Shown piece after piece: positions 62,122 to 64,000 of a stretch of DNA of 64,000 nucleotides; within the stretch, counting starts at the first letter, position 1, and the number at the start of each line of letters is the position of its first letter. Under the pieces are notes generated by a model, which was not told the origin of the DNA, searched no databases, and was given only the letters and a program-made list of their open reading frames with translations. This DNA is from Sweltsa coloradensis (taxonomy: Eukaryota; Arthropoda; Insecta; Plecoptera; Chloroperlidae): assembly GCA_024449915.1 (NCBI GenBank), contig JAMZAV010003260.1, positions 1 through 64,000 on the forward strand. Reading direction: 5' to 3'. A program made the translations under genes and the position numbers.

Positions 62122-64000
62122 CTTACGTTCTGGAGTTCTGAATCTGATTGTACAAGGTTGGGATCATCATCTGTGCATGCTAACATTTTGTGTGCTAGTT
62201 CAGACATCGTTGGTACATCATCATTCACCTATTGTCGTAAGAACGTGACTCCAAGGTGGAGCGAACCCTCAGCGAGAAGCAAAGGGGTTTCAGTGCCACA
62301 CTCTAGCTTGACAGGCAATGGACGTTGTTAACCAGCCTTGGCTCACGGAAACATGGTGAACCAAGGGGCGACGGATGTTACCAGCGGACATAAAGCTGTT
62401 GCGTGCTCAAACACAGATCTCCGTCCGTACACGGGCCCGCCCCACAGCCGATGTAACCTGACTGGACGGGGGTGGGGTGACCGACACAAAGATCATCTTT
62501 CACCTCGAGCGCCCTCTATGTCGCGCCGTCACAAGATTCACAAAAACTGACTTAATGTTGTGTGCATTAGAATCCTCCAAATTGTGGAAGATGGGTCCCC
62601 GTCTCAAGTCTTAATTTACTTCATGATTAAATCCACATAAAGCAGGGATTTAAGGAATTCTTGTTCTTGTTTGTGTTTGTGATCTACATATTAGTACTTT
62701 AGTGTACATTACAGCGTAAGTTTGGCGGTGGTGTTGGCCTGACTCATCAGTATAATGGATCCAAGTCTAAACACTGACATAGCGGGATTTCTTCCGACTC
62801 GAGACAATTGTTTAATGAACAGTTTGTTCAATTACATAAGGTTAATGCACGATATGTTGCGTAGCAGTAAAATCCAACAAAAGGGGTCCAAACTAAGTCA
62901 TGTCGTAATACTTGACACTGCAATAAGGAGTACGTGGTTACTGGCATGGAGGAGGGGCGGCAGGACACTGTGTGAATCTAGAGGGGGATGGAGACATAGT
63001 CGTAAACGGTCTGTTTTCACATTTGACAGGGCCCAAAGAACGTGCGAAGGCATCTTGCTGTGAAGGTGGTAACCTTGCTGCTGTACTCTACTTGTATCTG
63101 ATAGATAGTCCAACTGATGACCAGGGTGTCTCGTAGAGGGGTGGATTGATACTTACGAGATGGCAGCTGACAGAACTTTCGCTGACAAGAGGGATCGTTC
63201 AACCTCAACAGTTCATGTAACACCTGGGAGTATTTACATTGGTAGAATGTTGAGAATTAGAAAAGTGAATGGACTCGAGAGGGTGTGCTTAGCATCTACA
63301 CCTCGGCTGGGGATACGGTGTATCTAGGCCTATAGTTCCACATAGGCCGAATCGAATAAGCTGATTTAAACTGAGAAGAGGGTCGTTCCAGACTCACCTT
63401 CACTGGTATATGTTGATTCTAGGTCCTAGTGTCCAACAGAGAGAAGAATCGGATGTGCTCGACAGATTAACTGAGAGAGAGTCGATCCATCTCAACTTTG
63501 ACAACACTGGTCCGTGTATGTTCTAAACGTAGTTCCACATAGGAACAGACATCCGGAGCTGAGTTAAACTGAGAGAGGTGTCAGTACCATACTCAACTCT
63601 GAAAAGTACTGGGTAAAAGGTCGTTTTCTAGGCTAGTTCCAACATAGGAAGAACCGTAGCTGAGTTTAACACTGAGAGAGGGTCGTCATCTCAACCTCAC
63701 TGGGTACGTCTATTGTTCTAGGCCTAGTTTCACACATAAGGTGAAGAAATCCGAGCTGAGTGTAACTGAGAGAAGTTTGGCAGCCGTCCAATACTCAACC
63801 TTCACTGGGTACTGGATTGGTCTATGGCCTAGTTTCCACATAGGAAAGAATCCGTAGCGATTTAACCGAGAGAGGGTCGTTCCATCTCACCTTACACTGG
63901 GGATCTCAGGATTTGTTCCTAAGTACCATATTCCACATAGTACAGAATCCCAAGGACTGTGAGTTACTGCGAGAGGGGTTGTCCAACTCAACCTTCCACT
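62122..64000 (-). pseudogene. Degraded N-terminal exon, copy B, with tandem expansion
   Basis: Aligns with 4367-5500 of copy A: the donor (AACGTAAG then GTAGGT), GGTGGAGCGAACCCTCAGCG, AGCTTGACAGG, ATGATTAAATCCACATAAAG, GATCTACATA, GAGACAATTGTTT. Numerous one- to four-base indels prevent any long frame. From 63257 it enters repeated copies of one 29-codon segment and leaves the window, so the 5' end of the exon is not seen. Either a decayed paralogue or uncorrected sequence near a contig end. Confidence 0.75.
63257..64000 (-). repeat. About 87-bp tandem repeat inside the exon
   Basis: TAGTTCCACATAGGAAGAAT-like phrases occur near 63333, 63440, 63532, 63637, 63728, 63830 and 63931, each followed by GAGCTGAGTTAACTGAGAGA-like and CTCAACCTTCACTGGGTAC-like text. 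Copy A has a single unit (5397-5483), bounded by two GAGAGGGTC copies 87 bp apart, coding for DPLSVNSAPDSSYVELGLEQ and nine more residues. At least seven units here, truncated by the window end. Confidence 0.85.

Noticed and set aside
62338..63223. Several open frames up to 102 codons near the right end
   Set aside because: They are off-frame readings of the degraded N-terminal exon, and none aligns with the intact copy A protein.

Overview
This is a repeat-rich stretch of an animal nuclear genome, read from sequence alone. Most of it is transposable elements: LINEs, Penelope-like elements, hAT-type and TTAA-type DNA elements, and short elements ending in CTAG. There are also 168-bp satellites, split genes with GT/AG introns, and a very common dispersed palindrome, TAGGCCTAGGCCTA, in non-coding DNA. 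That profile fits a marine invertebrate (echinoderm, hemichordate or mollusc would all be plausible), but I cannot name the species. No rRNA, canonical tRNA, operon or CRISPR was found.

The one recognisable host gene family is a C2H2 zinc-finger gene on the minus strand, present as two tandem copies. Copy A has a clean N-terminal exon (4367-5708) and a badly degraded zinc-finger exon (1-661). Copy B has a well-preserved zinc-finger exon (42350-45539, about 34 fingers, with frameshifts and one stop) and a degraded N-terminal exon (62122 to the window end). The exon junctions agree in phase (1 nt + 2 nt), so the gene reads acidic/proline-rich N-terminal exon with repeated VKxE motifs, then the zinc-finger exon. 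The introns of A and B align, so each copy shows the empty site for insertions in the other.

Layout: 1-6.7 kb, copy A with an hAT-like element, a LINE tail, a CTAG-ended element and a TTAA MITE. 7.0-13.1 kb, a 168-bp satellite interrupted by a LINE fragment, itself interrupted by a 2.2-kb TGTATACA-rich DNA element holding a small two-exon reading frame. 13.1-24.8 kb, AT-rich DNA full of the CTAG-ended family, plus a dead LINE. 24.8-27.9 kb, the same satellite in opposite orientation. 27.9-42.3 kb, mostly unannotated DNA with hAT-type elements, LINE 3' fragments and one CpG-richer promoter-like zone. 42.3-45.5 kb, the zinc-finger exon. 45.8-56.7 kb, a nest of Penelope-like elements of several families, a LINE broken by two insertions, and MITEs. 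56.7-59.2 kb, an insert with a YqaJ-type nuclease remnant and a THAP-like exon facing each other. 59.8-64 kb, copy B intron with nested MITEs, then the degraded N-terminal exon carrying a 29-codon tandem expansion.

The most interesting signal is in the Penelope-like termini. Ten sites from four families carry a hammerhead-ribozyme architecture with a palindromic ACGT in place of stem III, the form that works as a dimer. Stems I and II differ between families yet keep their pairing. Several termini are head-to-head palindromes, and one joins within a few bases of the predicted ribozyme cleavage site. Parts of the window (1-1300, 7600-9250, 62080-64000) show dense small indels that could be uncorrected sequencing error, so broken frames there should be read with caution.
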